This document shows positions 1 to 6,803 of a stretch of DNA of 35,580 bases, one piece after another; the stretch's first letter is position 1; every line of letters begins with the position of its first letter. Under the pieces are notes generated by a model. It did no database searches and was not told where the DNA came from. It was given only the letters and a program-made list of their open reading frames with translations. Made by a program: the position numbers and the translations under genes. The stretch is from a virus, in IMG/VR virus record IMGVR_UViG_3300037487_000033, positions 1-35,580 of that record; one strand, written 5' to 3'.

Positions 1-62
1 CCAGCGTAGGCGTGGCCCCAACAGCGCAAGAGGCGCTGTCGAGCGTCATTGACAAAATCAAC

Positions 63-1634
63 TTACTTGTCTTTGCCACTCAGGTACTTGTTCCCAAGTA
101 AGCCTGCTGATGTTGCGGTCGCAATTGCACCGGCCAATTTGGGGTCAATAAACCCGGCGTGGGCGTCACCCCGGATGATCATGTCTCGCGCTGTTTCTGG
201 CGACACGTTCATGCGTTTTGCTGCCTTGCCAATTTGCATTGCCAGCAATTCCAACTTACCCGCACCAATCGGTGAGGTCACGCCGGTAGCGCCCGATCCA
301 GCACCCCAAACCACCGCCTGAGCAGGCACCGCCTCAAGTTCTGCCTTGGCAGCAATGCGATTTTTCCACCACGGCCCCAACGCAACCATCTCAGGAACCG
401 ACGCACTCGCATTTGGCACCGACTCAACGCCCTTCTTGGTCGTAGCGCCGCGCACATCAGGCAACCCCACCAAACGCGACCAATGCGCGTCACCCACCGG
501 CCATTCAGTCTGAAACCCCGTCTCAGGCACGCCCGACGCATGAATGTAACTTGGCACCTTGGCAGAACCCATGTCCAGTTCGCCGCTGTTGACGTACTTT
601 TCCATTGGCCCGCTGTGCGCCGTGCTGTGATACGGGTGACCAATGATCCCGCGCATATCCGCCGGGAAGTTGGCACCGCGCCGGAATTCTGCCTGCCCGC
701 CAAAATTCTTGAAGTCGTCAAACCGGCCCTGCTTTGCCAGCCAGTTCGCACCCGTGCCACGGTTAAATTCCGTCAACACCTCAGAACCCGGCGATGCCAT
801 GCCGGTCAGCGTGTTGAACTTCATGTACTCCGACACCGCCTTGTCCGGGCCGTAAATTTGCTTGAACTGCTGGAACAGCGGATCCATCGTGTACCAAGAC
901 GCCATGCCCTGATTCAACTCCGGGTACCTCCGCGCCTCCTCCAGCATATTCAGAATTCGGGCCTCGTTTCTTGGGTTCATCACCTCCGACGCATGAGCCG
1001 CCCCACGCGCACTAGCCGCCGCCTTAAACGGACGCTCGGTCATGTTCCCCTTGCGCCTGCCCTGCTCCGAGATTTCCCACAAGTCCTGCCGGTTCACACC
1101 AAACAACTGCTTAAGCAACGGGTCTTCCGGCGCAACCCTCGACGCAGCCTCAGCAACCAACGCCTTGGGGTCACCATAAATCTCAGGGTACGCCACCCGC
1201 TGCGGGCGCATCACCGTAGGCTTGCCAGATGTAGCCGCCAACGAGTTGGTGGGTGGCGCAGCATTCAACTGCATCCCCATGCGGGTCATGTAGTTCTCAG
1301 CCATGCGACCCGCCTGCGGTGCCAGTTCCCTCGCACCCGCTTGCAATGCCCGACCGCCCAACCTCGCCGCAGGCGAAACAAACGGCGCGACCGCCAGCGC
1401 AGCCTCAGCCACATCCGGCTTGAGTTGCGTCGTCTGGCCCCTGCCCGTGGTCAGCGCATCCCCATACGACATCTTATCCAGCGTGCTGGCTATCGCAGGA
1501 ACCCCAAAGAAACTAGCCACACCCTGCATCTGCTGAGTTCGCTCTGGCGAGAAGGTGGCGGCTAGTAGATCATGGAACGCCCCAATGTACGGGTTGCGTT
1601 CGATGGGCTGCATGGAGTCAGGGTATTGAGGCAT
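63..1634 (-). CDS. Conserved phage protein of unknown function lying between the terminase subunits (523 aa)
   Basis: I cannot assign a function. The first ~130 residues are Ala/Gly-rich with hydrophobic helices (AALAVAPFVSPAARLGG), as in the membrane-interacting regions of phage ejection proteins. From ~160 to 480 the protein is dense in Trp, His, Gly and Pro (DPLFQQF, FNTLTGMASPGSE, GVPETGFQTE, VGDAHWSR), which looks like a folded conserved globular domain rather than a fibre. The C terminus is a short Ala/Gly helix. The start is ATG with no clear Shine-Dalgarno; Met8 is an alternative. If the window edges join, the large terminase gene begins about 141 bases downstream, so this gene sits between terS and terL, where P22 has nothing of this size. 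An ejected virion protein or an enzyme are both possible. That it is a gene is nearly certain. Confidence 0.85.
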   Translation of the reverse strand: MPQYPDSMQPIERNPYIGAFHDLLAATFSPERTQQMQGVASFFGVPAIASTLDKMSYGDALTTGRGQTTQLKPDVAEAALAVAPFVSPAARLGGRALQAGARELAPQAGRMAENYMTRMGMQLNAAPPTNSLAATSGKPTVMRPQRVAYPEIYGDPKALVAEAASRVAPEDPLLKQLFGVNRQDLWEISEQGRRKGNMTERPFKAAASARGAAHASEVMNPRNEARILNMLEEARRYPELNQGMASWYTMDPLFQQFKQIYGPDKAVSEYMKFNTLTGMASPGSEVLTEFNRGTGANWLAKQGRFDDFKNFGGQAEFRRGANFPADMRGIIGHPYHSTAHSGPMEKYVNSGELDMGSAKVPSYIHASGVPETGFQTEWPVGDAHWSRLVGLPDVRGATTKKGVESVPNASASVPEMVALGPWWKNRIAAKAELEAVPAQAVVWGAGSGATGVTSPIGAGKLELLAMQIGKAAKRMNVSPETARDMIIRGDAHAGFIDPKLAGAIATATSAGLLGNKYLSGKDK

Positions 1635-1646
1635 GGGGTGATGATA

Positions 1647-1693
1647 AAAGAAAAAATAAAAAAAAGGGGCGCGGGTCTACCGTTCCCGTGGCC
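1647..1693 (-). terminator. Candidate rho-independent terminator after the small terminase gene
   Basis: Read on the minus strand, a GC-rich imperfect stem (CGGG/CCCG with a 9-base loop, outer GGCC/GGGG pairing possible) is followed by a T-tract of eight Ts, one A and six Ts. It lies between the end of the small terminase gene and the start of the 523-aa gene. The stem is short and imperfect, so termination may be partial. Confidence 0.4.
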
Positions 1694-1800
1694 CTTTCGC
1701 GTCGGCCCTACCCCCCCCCCGGCCACCGGCGGGCCAGCGGGGCACCGGCCCTGCCGGACGTTAGTGAGTGCTCACGTCGCGGTTGACATAACGCTCGTTG
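1694..1800. other. GC-rich gene-free spacer with a run of ten Cs
   Basis: The spacer between the small terminase and 523-aa genes holds ten consecutive Cs (1711-1720, G on the minus strand), followed by overlapping GGCC/CCGG inverted motifs up to 1758. A small inverted repeat GTGAG-TG-CTCAC lies at 1764-1775, and GTTGAC/GTCAAC arms lie at 1782-1787 and 1799-1804. ACGTCGCG occurs twice (1774 and 1811). No ORF is convincing here. With the G-rich tract upstream of terS it brackets the small terminase gene. Confidence 0.5.
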
Positions 1801-2298
1801 TCAACATTTGACGTCGCGTGACTCAACATCGACCACATCACTACTGTCTTGCAACACGCGCTGCTTTGCCTGGGCGAGCGCATCCATGACGCTGATGCGT
1901 GTGTCGGTGACGGCAACATCGATGCGATCACCATACCTGCGCGGTTGCAGTTTCGCAGCCACCCACTTGCGTGCGTCAACGCGCAGCCGCTTGTCGGCCA
2001 CCCAAGCGCTCATTGCAGCGGGTTCTAAGCCCTCTGGAGGCGTTGAATCGCTGATCTCAAGTATCTCCTCGGCCAACCTGTCTGCGCGGTCTTGTAGCGC
2101 CTTCTCGTAGCGTGCTTGAAAGTCAAGGTCATCAGCGATGTGCTGTCGAGCCACCGCCACGCTCGGCATCCACGGGTGCGCCTTCAACGCGCTGCTGAGG
2201 CTCCCGCCCTCGGTTATGGTTTCCAAGATAACATTCCAGCACTTATTGTCGGGGCCATATAACTTGGGCTGGCCCCCACGCTTAATTACTGCGTTCAT
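1801..2298 (-). CDS. terS: Terminase small subunit (Sf6 gp1-like)
   Basis: This is the DNA-recognition subunit of the packaging motor; it binds the pac region and feeds concatemeric DNA to the large subunit. The 165-aa protein has an N-terminal helical region able to form a helix-turn-helix. A central block (RYEKALQDRADRLAEEILEI, then KLRVDARKWVAAKLQPRRYG) is the hallmark of the Sf6/P22-type small terminases that assemble as a ring. The C-terminal tail is acidic. The ATG at 2298 is preceded by a good purine-rich ribosome-binding site (GGGGGGAG, 3 bases upstream of the start). It is separated from the large terminase only by the 523-aa gene once the window edges are joined. Confidence 0.9.
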   Translation of the reverse strand: MNAVIKRGGQPKLYGPDNKCWNVILETITEGGSLSSALKAHPWMPSVAVARQHIADDLDFQARYEKALQDRADRLAEEILEISDSTPPEGLEPAAMSAWVADKRLRVDARKWVAAKLQPRRYGDRIDVAVTDTRISVMDALAQAKQRVLQDSSDVVDVESRDVKC

Positions 2299-2350
2299 AT
2301 ACTCCCCCCATGCGCCTGCGCGTACATATCAGCGTTGGCGCAAAATGCGC

Positions 2351-2380
2351 CCTCCCCCCTCTCCACCCCCACCCCACCCC
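2351..2380 (-). other. G-quadruplex-type tract in the terS leader
   Basis: On the minus strand four G-runs of four or more (4, 4, 5 and 6 Gs) are separated by T, T and a short TGGAGA spacer. This meets the usual sequence definition of a G-quadruplex. It lies about 50 bases upstream of the small terminase start, so it would be present in the non-template strand and in the leader mRNA. Whether it folds is not known. Confidence 0.55.
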
Positions 2381-2447
2381 ACAAGTTAGCACTCACCAAC
2401 ATCTTAGTCCTCCCAGAACGATTTCAGCCGCGACGAACAGGGAACTC

Positions 2448-2473
2448 GGAACTATCTCTTTAGAGATAGTTCC
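2448..2473. repeat. Perfect 12-bp inverted repeat in the GTTCCC array
   Basis: GGAACTATCTCT and its exact complement AGAGATAGTTCC are separated by two bases. Flanking GGGAAC (2440-2445) and GTTCCC (2479-2484) extend the symmetry outward with bulges. On the plus strand the hairpin is followed within ~12 bases by T-rich sequence (GTTTTTCGTCTTTTTG), so it could also terminate rightward antisense transcription. A dimeric protein-binding site is equally likely. Confidence 0.7.
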
Positions 2474-2506
2474 AGTTCGTTCCCGTTTTTCGTCTTTTTG
2501 CCCCCT

Positions 2507-2526
2507 GAACTGTTCCCGAACAGTTC
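2507..2526. repeat. Perfect 9-bp inverted repeat in the GTTCCC array
   Basis: GAACTGTTC and its exact complement GAACAGTTC flank two Cs. The palindrome overlaps two of the phased GTTCCC copies, so the repeats appear both as direct copies 11 bases apart and as an inverted pair. That is typical of a site bound by a dimeric regulator or initiator. Confidence 0.65.
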
Positions 2527-2553
2527 CCAAAAAGTTCCCAGTTCCCACCTTGT

Positions 2554-4566
2554 TCACCCCTTTTTCTTGCGGATCATCATCGCGCTTGACTCGACGGGAT
2601 CGCTCACAATCCAGCCTCCATCGTCTGATTCAATAACCTGCGCCACTAATAAAGCAGCGATCAACTTACCATCTGCTGATGGCCTGACATATACCCGCGC
2701 AGACGCCTCGCTGATACCCATCTTGTGAACCAGATACTCCATCAACGCACCACGCTCAATGTACGGATGGCCCCTTCGTTCTGGTGTGCCTGACGCCCAC
2801 CATGCGTTCTCAATCGTCTTGCGGTGCGTTGCCAACTTGACATCAGTCTTGACTGTTGCCTGCATGGTGGATGGCACCAACACCGCGCTGGTGACTGGCT
2901 GTCCATCCTCATCCAGCCAACCAGGGATCGTGACCTGTTGCAGTTCCACGTTGATGGTGGGTGCCAGTTCTGCATCCTTGCTCTTGCGCTGCACCAGTTG
3001 CATGGGCAGGTTGGATGTGGCGGGCACAATGCTGATCTCAATGTCCAGCGCACCTCGCCATGCTGATGATCCACGGGCACGGTGCTGTGCTTCGTCGCTC
3101 ACGCCTGTGTGGTGGACAAGAATGACCGTGCACTTAGATTCGCGCATAAGTTGTGCGCAGGCGTCGAGCATGGTCTTGGCGTCTTGAGCGCTGTTCTCGT
3201 CGCCTGCCAAGAACCTATGCAACGTGTCCACCACGATCACGCCTGGTGTGCGAGGCAGCGACCTGATGTGCGCTGCTGCCAGTTGGTAGCCCTCTGGTGT
3301 GTTGAGGTCGCAGCCTGACTGACTCAGCCACATCGACAGGCTGGTCACGCTGTTGTGATGTTTCCATGCTGCAATGCGACCACGCAGGCCTTGGTGACCT
3401 TCACCGGCAAGGTAGACCACATCACAAGGCTTGACCTTGTGGCCTTGCCAATCGGTCTTGCCTGATGCAAGGTGCAGCACCCAGTCCAACACCACGAACG
3501 TCTTGCCACCGCCTGATGGGCCGTGAACCATCACCAAAGCGTCGGCTTGTATCCACCTCTTTACCAGCCAACTGACTGGGCTAGGCTGTGCGCTGAATGA
3601 GTCAGCACCTACCAGCCAATCGTTGACGGGTGGCGTCAGCAAGGCCAGCAGGTCACCACCTGCTTGCACATAATCGTTGGCGTCTCCAAGGTCTGGTGGC
3701 ATCACCATGCGTGCGCCGTACTTGGCACAGGCCTGCTCGGCGTACCGCTGGCCGACTCCGCTTTTGTCATGGTCGGCCACAATCACAAGGTCGCTGGTGG
3801 GATGAAGCGCACGCAGCGTGCCTGTCACGGGCACGAGGTTGGACGCTGAGTATGCAACGATTACCGGCCTCGAGGTGACCTGGTGGATAGTGGCCGCGGT
3901 GGCGAAGCCCTCGGCAACGTAGATCGTGCCGGGTTCATCAAGGTTGCCCAACCACCAGAACTTGCCGCCTGTCTGCCCACCGGGGTGGTAGAGTTTACCG
4001 CCCTCGCTGTCGATGTACTGCAACGACGCCATCGTGCCGTCAGCATCGTACAAAGGCACCACCAGACGGCCATCGCCCGTGACCCGTGCGTTGTTGGGCA
4101 GGATGTTCTTGCGCTTGAGGTACGGATGGTCTGGCGATGCACCTATGCAGTCGCTCCAAATCTGATCAACGACATCCGCGGCCACTTCGTGCTTGCGTGC
4201 CTGTTCCGCATCGCGTGCAGCCTTGGCCTCGGACATCCTGCGAGCGAACGCCATCTCATCAACCTGGTTCAGCTGCCTGCCCACCTCGGCACGCCACGTT
4301 GATTCCATGCCGGCACGCCAACAACCAAACCGCCCAGCCGGTATGCCGTCAGAAAAGGCAACATACCAACCAGGCTTGTCGCCGTGGCCCGGCGTGCCCT
4401 TGGTGCCTGACTTGAAGCGGTGAATCTTGCCGTCAAGGTGAATAATGTCTGGTGGCTCCAGACCAGCCCCGCGCATGGCGTCTTGGAGCTGCTGCTCTGG
4501 CGAAGCCAACACAGGATCGGCTGGCGGCGACCAGGAGCCGCCGAAGATGTGGACTAGGTTAGCCAT
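2554..4566 (-). CDS. Toprim primase - RecA-fold helicase fusion
   Basis: This protein should prime and unwind phage DNA during replication. A Toprim domain is visible (YVAEGFATAA near residue 218 and the metal motif VIVADHDKSG near 263). It is followed by a RepA/DnaB-like ATPase with Walker A GPSGGGKT (~350), Walker B VIVVD (~445), a VILVHHTG motif (~483) and RGSSAWRG (~498). The C terminus (~560-665) resembles a winged-helix region. No complete N-terminal zinc ribbon is seen. I chose the ATG at 4566, which overlaps the stop of the upstream regulator by eight bases (ATGGCTAA); an in-frame TTG at 4575 would add three residues. The gene is translationally coupled to the Cro-like gene, so both share the leftward promoter. 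Confidence 0.92.
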   Translation of the reverse strand: MANLVHIFGGSWSPPADPVLASPEQQLQDAMRGAGLEPPDIIHLDGKIHRFKSGTKGTPGHGDKPGWYVAFSDGIPAGRFGCWRAGMESTWRAEVGRQLNQVDEMAFARRMSEAKAARDAEQARKHEVAADVVDQIWSDCIGASPDHPYLKRKNILPNNARVTGDGRLVVPLYDADGTMASLQYIDSEGGKLYHPGGQTGGKFWWLGNLDEPGTIYVAEGFATAATIHQVTSRPVIVAYSASNLVPVTGTLRALHPTSDLVIVADHDKSGVGQRYAEQACAKYGARMVMPPDLGDANDYVQAGGDLLALLTPPVNDWLVGADSFSAQPSPVSWLVKRWIQADALVMVHGPSGGGKTFVVLDWVLHLASGKTDWQGHKVKPCDVVYLAGEGHQGLRGRIAAWKHHNSVTSLSMWLSQSGCDLNTPEGYQLAAAHIRSLPRTPGVIVVDTLHRFLAGDENSAQDAKTMLDACAQLMRESKCTVILVHHTGVSDEAQHRARGSSAWRGALDIEISIVPATSNLPMQLVQRKSKDAELAPTINVELQQVTIPGWLDEDGQPVTSAVLVPSTMQATVKTDVKLATHRKTIENAWWASGTPERRGHPYIERGALMEYLVHKMGISEASARVYVRPSADGKLIAALLVAQVIESDDGGWIVSDPVESSAMMIRKKKG

Positions 4567-4744
4567 TGAGCGCAACCGTGCTTGTCTGGCGCAGGTACGT
4601 CTCGATGCTGCGCATGGTGGACTTGCTCGGCCTGCTCTTGCCGTTGACCAGCCGGTACAGCGTGAACACGCTCAACCCCGTTGCCTCAGCCACCACCGGC
4701 AGGCGGCGATCAGCCAGACGTTGCTTGATTTCGGTCAGGTTCAT
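4559..4744 (-). CDS. Short Cro-like helix-turn-helix regulator (61 aa)
   Basis: A minimal XRE/Cro-type DNA-binding protein. Residues ~14-38 (VVAEATGLSVFTLYRLVNGK) form a recognisable helix-turn-helix, with ATGLS-TLYR at turn and recognition helix, followed by a short dimerisation helix. There is no C-terminal cleavage or oligomerisation domain, so it is Cro-sized, not a CI-type repressor. It is the first gene leftward from the divergent promoter region and overlaps the primase-helicase start. It probably represses one or both of the promoters at 4774-4806. No good ribosome-binding site precedes the ATG. Confidence 0.8.
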   Translation of the reverse strand: MNLTEIKQRLADRRLPVVAEATGLSVFTLYRLVNGKSRPSKSTMRSIETYLRQTSTVALNG

Positions 4745-4773
4745 GTGATGTCAAAAAAAGTTGCAGAAAGTGC

Positions 4774-4802
4774 TTGCATCGTAGCATCAATGTCTGTACA
4801 GT
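4774..4802 (+). promoter_or_regulatory. Candidate rightward early promoter
   Basis: TTGCAT at 4774-4779 and TACAGT at 4797-4802 are separated by 17 bases, a sigma70-type layout. It is the only plausible promoter I saw ahead of the uninterrupted plus-strand operon that starts at 4857. The -35 match is weak. Confidence 0.45.
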
Positions 4803-4806
4803 TCAA
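4778..4806 (-). promoter_or_regulatory. Candidate leftward promoter for the regulator and primase genes
   Basis: On the minus strand TTGAAC (4806-4801) and TACGAT (4783-4778) are separated by 17 bases. It overlaps the rightward promoter candidate almost completely, so the two would compete for polymerase. Confidence 0.45.
4794..4801. promoter_or_regulatory. Candidate operator: CTGTACAG palindrome
   Basis: A perfect 8-bp palindrome overlaps the -10 of the rightward promoter and the -35 edge of the leftward one. GTTCA/TGAAC arms follow at 4801-4805 and 4816-4820, and GCATC is repeated at 4776 and 4785. It is a natural target for the adjacent Cro-like protein; binding is inferred from position only. 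Confidence 0.35.
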
Positions 4807-4856
4807 CTCATGCGCTGAACAGATTGTCTGAAGAGCGCCAACCCGAGGACCCCGCC

Positions 4857-5063
4857 ATGGCAACTTCCAAAACCATCTCTGCTGAAGCTCGCAGCCTTCG
4901 CGCCGCAATCGGCCGCAGCAGCAAGACCTTTGCTGCCGCCCATCGCCAGATTGCTTTGCGTCGCATCAGCAACGTGCTGCTGCTGGCCGACAAGAATCTG
5001 GATTACGCGCAAACATGTATGGCAGACGCTCGATTCCACGCTCAGTTCATTCTTCGCGCCTAA
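4857..5063 (+). CDS. Small basic protein of unknown function, first early gene (68 aa)
   Basis: This is the first gene of the rightward operon. The product is Ala/Arg-rich and helical (SLRAAIGRSSKTF, RQIALRRISNVLLLADKN) and could bind nucleic acid or act as a small regulator; no family is recognised. The ATG at 4857 has a GAGG ribosome-binding site at 4845; an upstream in-frame TTG at 4824 lacks one. A stable hairpin follows the stop at once. Confidence 0.65.
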   Translation: MATSKTISAEARSLRAAIGRSSKTFAAAHRQIALRRISNVLLLADKNLDYAQTCMADARFHAQFILRA

Positions 5064-5070
5064 ACCAACC

Positions 5071-5088
5071 CGCCCCCTTCGGGGGGCG
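5071..5088 (+). terminator. TTCG-capped hairpin after the first early gene
   Basis: A perfect 7-bp stem (CGCCCCC/GGGGGCG) closes a TTCG tetraloop, an exceptionally stable RNA fold. No T-tract follows on the plus strand, so it is unlikely to be a full terminator. It may protect the upstream mRNA end or attenuate the downstream genes. Confidence 0.5.
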
Positions 5089-5098
5089 CACCAACACC

Positions 5099-5197
5099 AT
5101 GAAACACCTCCTTATCCAACTAGCCCAAGCCACCCTAGCCGCCGCCATCATCGGCGCACCGTTGGCTTACTACTTCATCTTTGTGATGACCCCCTAA
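5099..5197 (+). CDS. Small single-pass membrane protein (32 aa)
   Basis: The product starts MKHLLIQ and is almost entirely one hydrophobic helix (LAAAIIGAPLAYYFIFV, residues ~11-29). No strong ribosome-binding site is visible other than the G-run of the preceding hairpin, 10-15 bases upstream. Small membrane peptides at this early position are common in phages, sometimes host-takeover factors, but no function can be assigned. Confidence 0.5.
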   Translation: MKHLLIQLAQATLAAAIIGAPLAYYFIFVMTP

Positions 5198-5234
5198 TGC
5201 TTTACCGCCGCCGGTCGGTCACCGGCACTTACTA
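5196..5234 (+). CDS. Possible 12-codon leader peptide with internal hairpin
   Basis: An ATG overlaps the preceding stop (TAATG) and opens a 12-codon frame, MLYRRRSVTGTY, ending 23 bases before the Sak4-like gene. A 6-bp stem GCCGGT/ACCGGC (5210-5226) lies inside it. The run of Arg codons within a hairpin would fit a coupling or attenuation element, but so short a frame may be chance. Confidence 0.25.
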
Positions 5235-5257
5235 ACGCCAAACCGGAGAAACCCAAC

Positions 5258-5932
5258 ATGGCTATTTCACTCAAAACCACCAGCGGCTTAAGTGCCAACG
5301 GTGTCAAAGTCTTGGTTTACGGCCAAGCAGGGGCTGGCAAGACCAGCCTTATCAAGACGCTGCCTAACGTGGTGGTGCTGTCAGCGGAGGGTGGCTTGTT
5401 GAGCATCCAAGACGCAGATTTGCCTTATCTGGAGATCACCAGCATGGCTGATCTCATGGAGGCTTACGAATGGCTCAGTTCTGGTGACGCCAAGAAGTTT
5501 CAAAGCGTTGCCCTTGACAGCATCAGCGAGATCGCAGAAGTCTGTTTGAATTCTGAGAAGAAGATTGCCAAAGACCCTCGGCAGGCATACGGCAGTATGC
5601 AAGAACAGATGGCCGACGTTATCAGGGCGTTCCGCGACCTGCCTGGTCGCCATGTCCTGATGACCGCCAAGTTGGAAAAGACCGCCGACGAGATGGGTCG
5701 GATTCTGTACTCGCCCTCAATGCCGGGTAACAAGACCGGCCAGTCGCTGCCCTACTTCTTTGATGAGGTGCTGGCCTTGCGCGTTGAGAAAGACGGCGAA
5801 GGCGTAAGCCAGCGGGCGCTGATGTGCGATTCGGATGGTCTGTGGATCGCCAAAGACCGCAGCGGCAAGCTGGGCACTTGGGAAGCGCCTGACCTTGGCG
5901 AGATCATCCGCAAGATCGGAGGCCAAGCATGA
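5258..5932 (+). CDS. Sak4-like RecA-fold ATPase (AAA_24), recombination
   Basis: Single-strand annealing/recombinase-type ATPase of the Sak4 group, which stimulates homologous pairing of phage DNA. The Walker A motif GQAGAGKTS is at residues ~22-30, Walker B FQSVALDSIS at ~81-90, and an Asp/Glu-rich core follows. The C terminus holds the short beta segment DSDGLWIAKDRSGKL characteristic of this family. Length (224 aa) is typical. A strong ribosome-binding site (GGAGAAA) precedes the ATG. The gene overlaps the next by ATGA and sits two genes before a DUF669 protein, the usual Sak4 neighbourhood. Confidence 0.88.
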   Translation: MAISLKTTSGLSANGVKVLVYGQAGAGKTSLIKTLPNVVVLSAEGGLLSIQDADLPYLEITSMADLMEAYEWLSSGDAKKFQSVALDSISEIAEVCLNSEKKIAKDPRQAYGSMQEQMADVIRAFRDLPGRHVLMTAKLEKTADEMGRILYSPSMPGNKTGQSLPYFFDEVLALRVEKDGEGVSQRALMCDSDGLWIAKDRSGKLGTWEAPDLGEIIRKIGGQA

Positions 5933-6315
5933 GACCCATGCGCGAGATTGCCGCCGAATGGGCGGCTGAGAAAGAGGTTGAGCGGCAGGCTGTCGAGAAC
6001 CGCCGACTGCTTGAAGACGAGATGGTGCGATCGTTTGCGTTGCAGCCAGACCTTGACAGCACCGTCACCAAAGATATTGACGGCTTTGTGATCAAGATCA
6101 CCGGACGCATTGACCGCAAGGTTGACGCCGACAAGATTCAGGAGTTGGCGGCACAGAACGGCTTGGAGTCTCACCTTTCAACCCTGTGCCGCTGGAAACC
6201 AGAACTCAACATCACCATATGGAAGAACACCGATCCCAAGATCACAGCCCTTCTGGCACCGGCGATCACCGCGAAACCCGGTCGTCCATCCTTTTCAATC
6301 GCTCACAAGGAATAA
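5929..6315 (+). CDS. Conserved companion of the Sak4-like ATPase, unknown function (128 aa)
   Basis: Starts in an ATGA overlap with the Sak4-like gene (Met4 at 5938 is an alternative). Residues 1-45 are a charged helix (EWAAEKEVERQAVENRRLLEDE). The rest is an alpha/beta domain with strands FVIKITGRIDRKVD and ELNITIWKN separated by a helix, and a Pro-rich tail. I do not recognise a catalytic motif. Its fixed place between a Sak4 ATPase and a DUF669 protein suggests it helps load or regulate the recombinase. Confidence 0.8.
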   Translation: MRPMREIAAEWAAEKEVERQAVENRRLLEDEMVRSFALQPDLDSTVTKDIDGFVIKITGRIDRKVDADKIQELAAQNGLESHLSTLCRWKPELNITIWKNTDPKITALLAPAITAKPGRPSFSIAHKE

Positions 6316-6320
6316 GAACC

Positions 6321-6803
6321 ATGAAACTCGGAGAAACCTACAGCGCAGCTGAGCTGCAACCGTCGCAGTCCTATGACCTCCTGCCGTCTGGCTGGTACAC
6401 GGCCATCATCACCGAGGCCGAACTCAAGCCCACCAAGGCCGGAACTGGCGAGTACATCAAGGTGCGCTATGACATCACCGGCCCGAGCTGCCAAGGTCGT
6501 TGCGTGTTCGGCAACTTCAACATCAAGAACCCGAACCCGAAAGCCGAGGAAATTGGACGCGCGCAACTGGGTGACTTGATGCGTGCGCTGGGCCTGTCTG
6601 CGGTGCATGACACCGACCAGCTTATCAACGGCCACCTGAGCATCAAGGTGGACATTCGGCCAGCATCGGGCGAATACGGTGCCCAGAACGAGGTGAAGGG
6701 CTGGCGCAGCAATACGGCAAGCCTGCCGCCTCAGCCTAAGCCAGACGCAGCAGCCACCGGCAATGCCAGCACTAAGGCTGCGCCACCTTGGGCACGCAAG
6801 TAA
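6321..6803 (+). CDS. DUF669 family protein, probable ssDNA-binding partner
   Basis: The 160-aa protein has the DUF669 signature: SGWYTAIITEAELKPTKAGT near the N terminus, then KVRYDITGP, GRCVFGNFNIKNPNPKAEEI and LMRALG. DUF669 proteins occur beside phage recombinases and replication genes and are thought to act as single-strand-binding proteins. The tail is Pro/Ala-rich and ends PPWARK, like the flexible tails of SSB proteins. The true start is ATG 6321, with AAGGA 10 bases upstream; the longer frame extending back to 6186 overlaps the previous gene and is not supported. Confidence 0.85.
   Translation: MKLGETYSAAELQPSQSYDLLPSGWYTAIITEAELKPTKAGTGEYIKVRYDITGPSCQGRCVFGNFNIKNPNPKAEEIGRAQLGDLMRALGLSAVHDTDQLINGHLSIKVDIRPASGEYGAQNEVKGWRSNTASLPPQPKPDAAATGNASTKAAPPWARK

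Larger units (their letters stand above)
2440..2546. repeat. Phased GTTCCC repeat array, candidate origin, operator or pac-linked site
   Basis: GTTCCC occurs at 2479, 2512, 2523, 2534 and 2541, the inverse GGGAAC at 2440, and shorter GGAAC/GTTCC copies at 2448 and 2469. The spacing 2512-2523-2534 is exactly 11 bases, and 2479 lies 33 bases (three turns) before 2512, so the sites fall on one face of the helix. The array fills the gap between the primase-helicase stop and the small terminase leader. It resembles iterons or a multi-site operator; which protein binds is unknown. Confidence 0.65.

Noticed and set aside
1-110. Frame 3 reading at the left edge continuing the right-edge ORF (SVGVAPTAQEALSSV...)
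   Set aside because: Needs a 2-base frame change at the join and its end is antisense to the 523-aa gene; only of interest if the join has an assembly error.
483-1565. 360-aa plus-strand frame over the 523-aa gene
   Set aside because: Arg/His/Leu-rich reading antisense to a gene with clear protein character; no ribosome-binding site or motif. A shadow.
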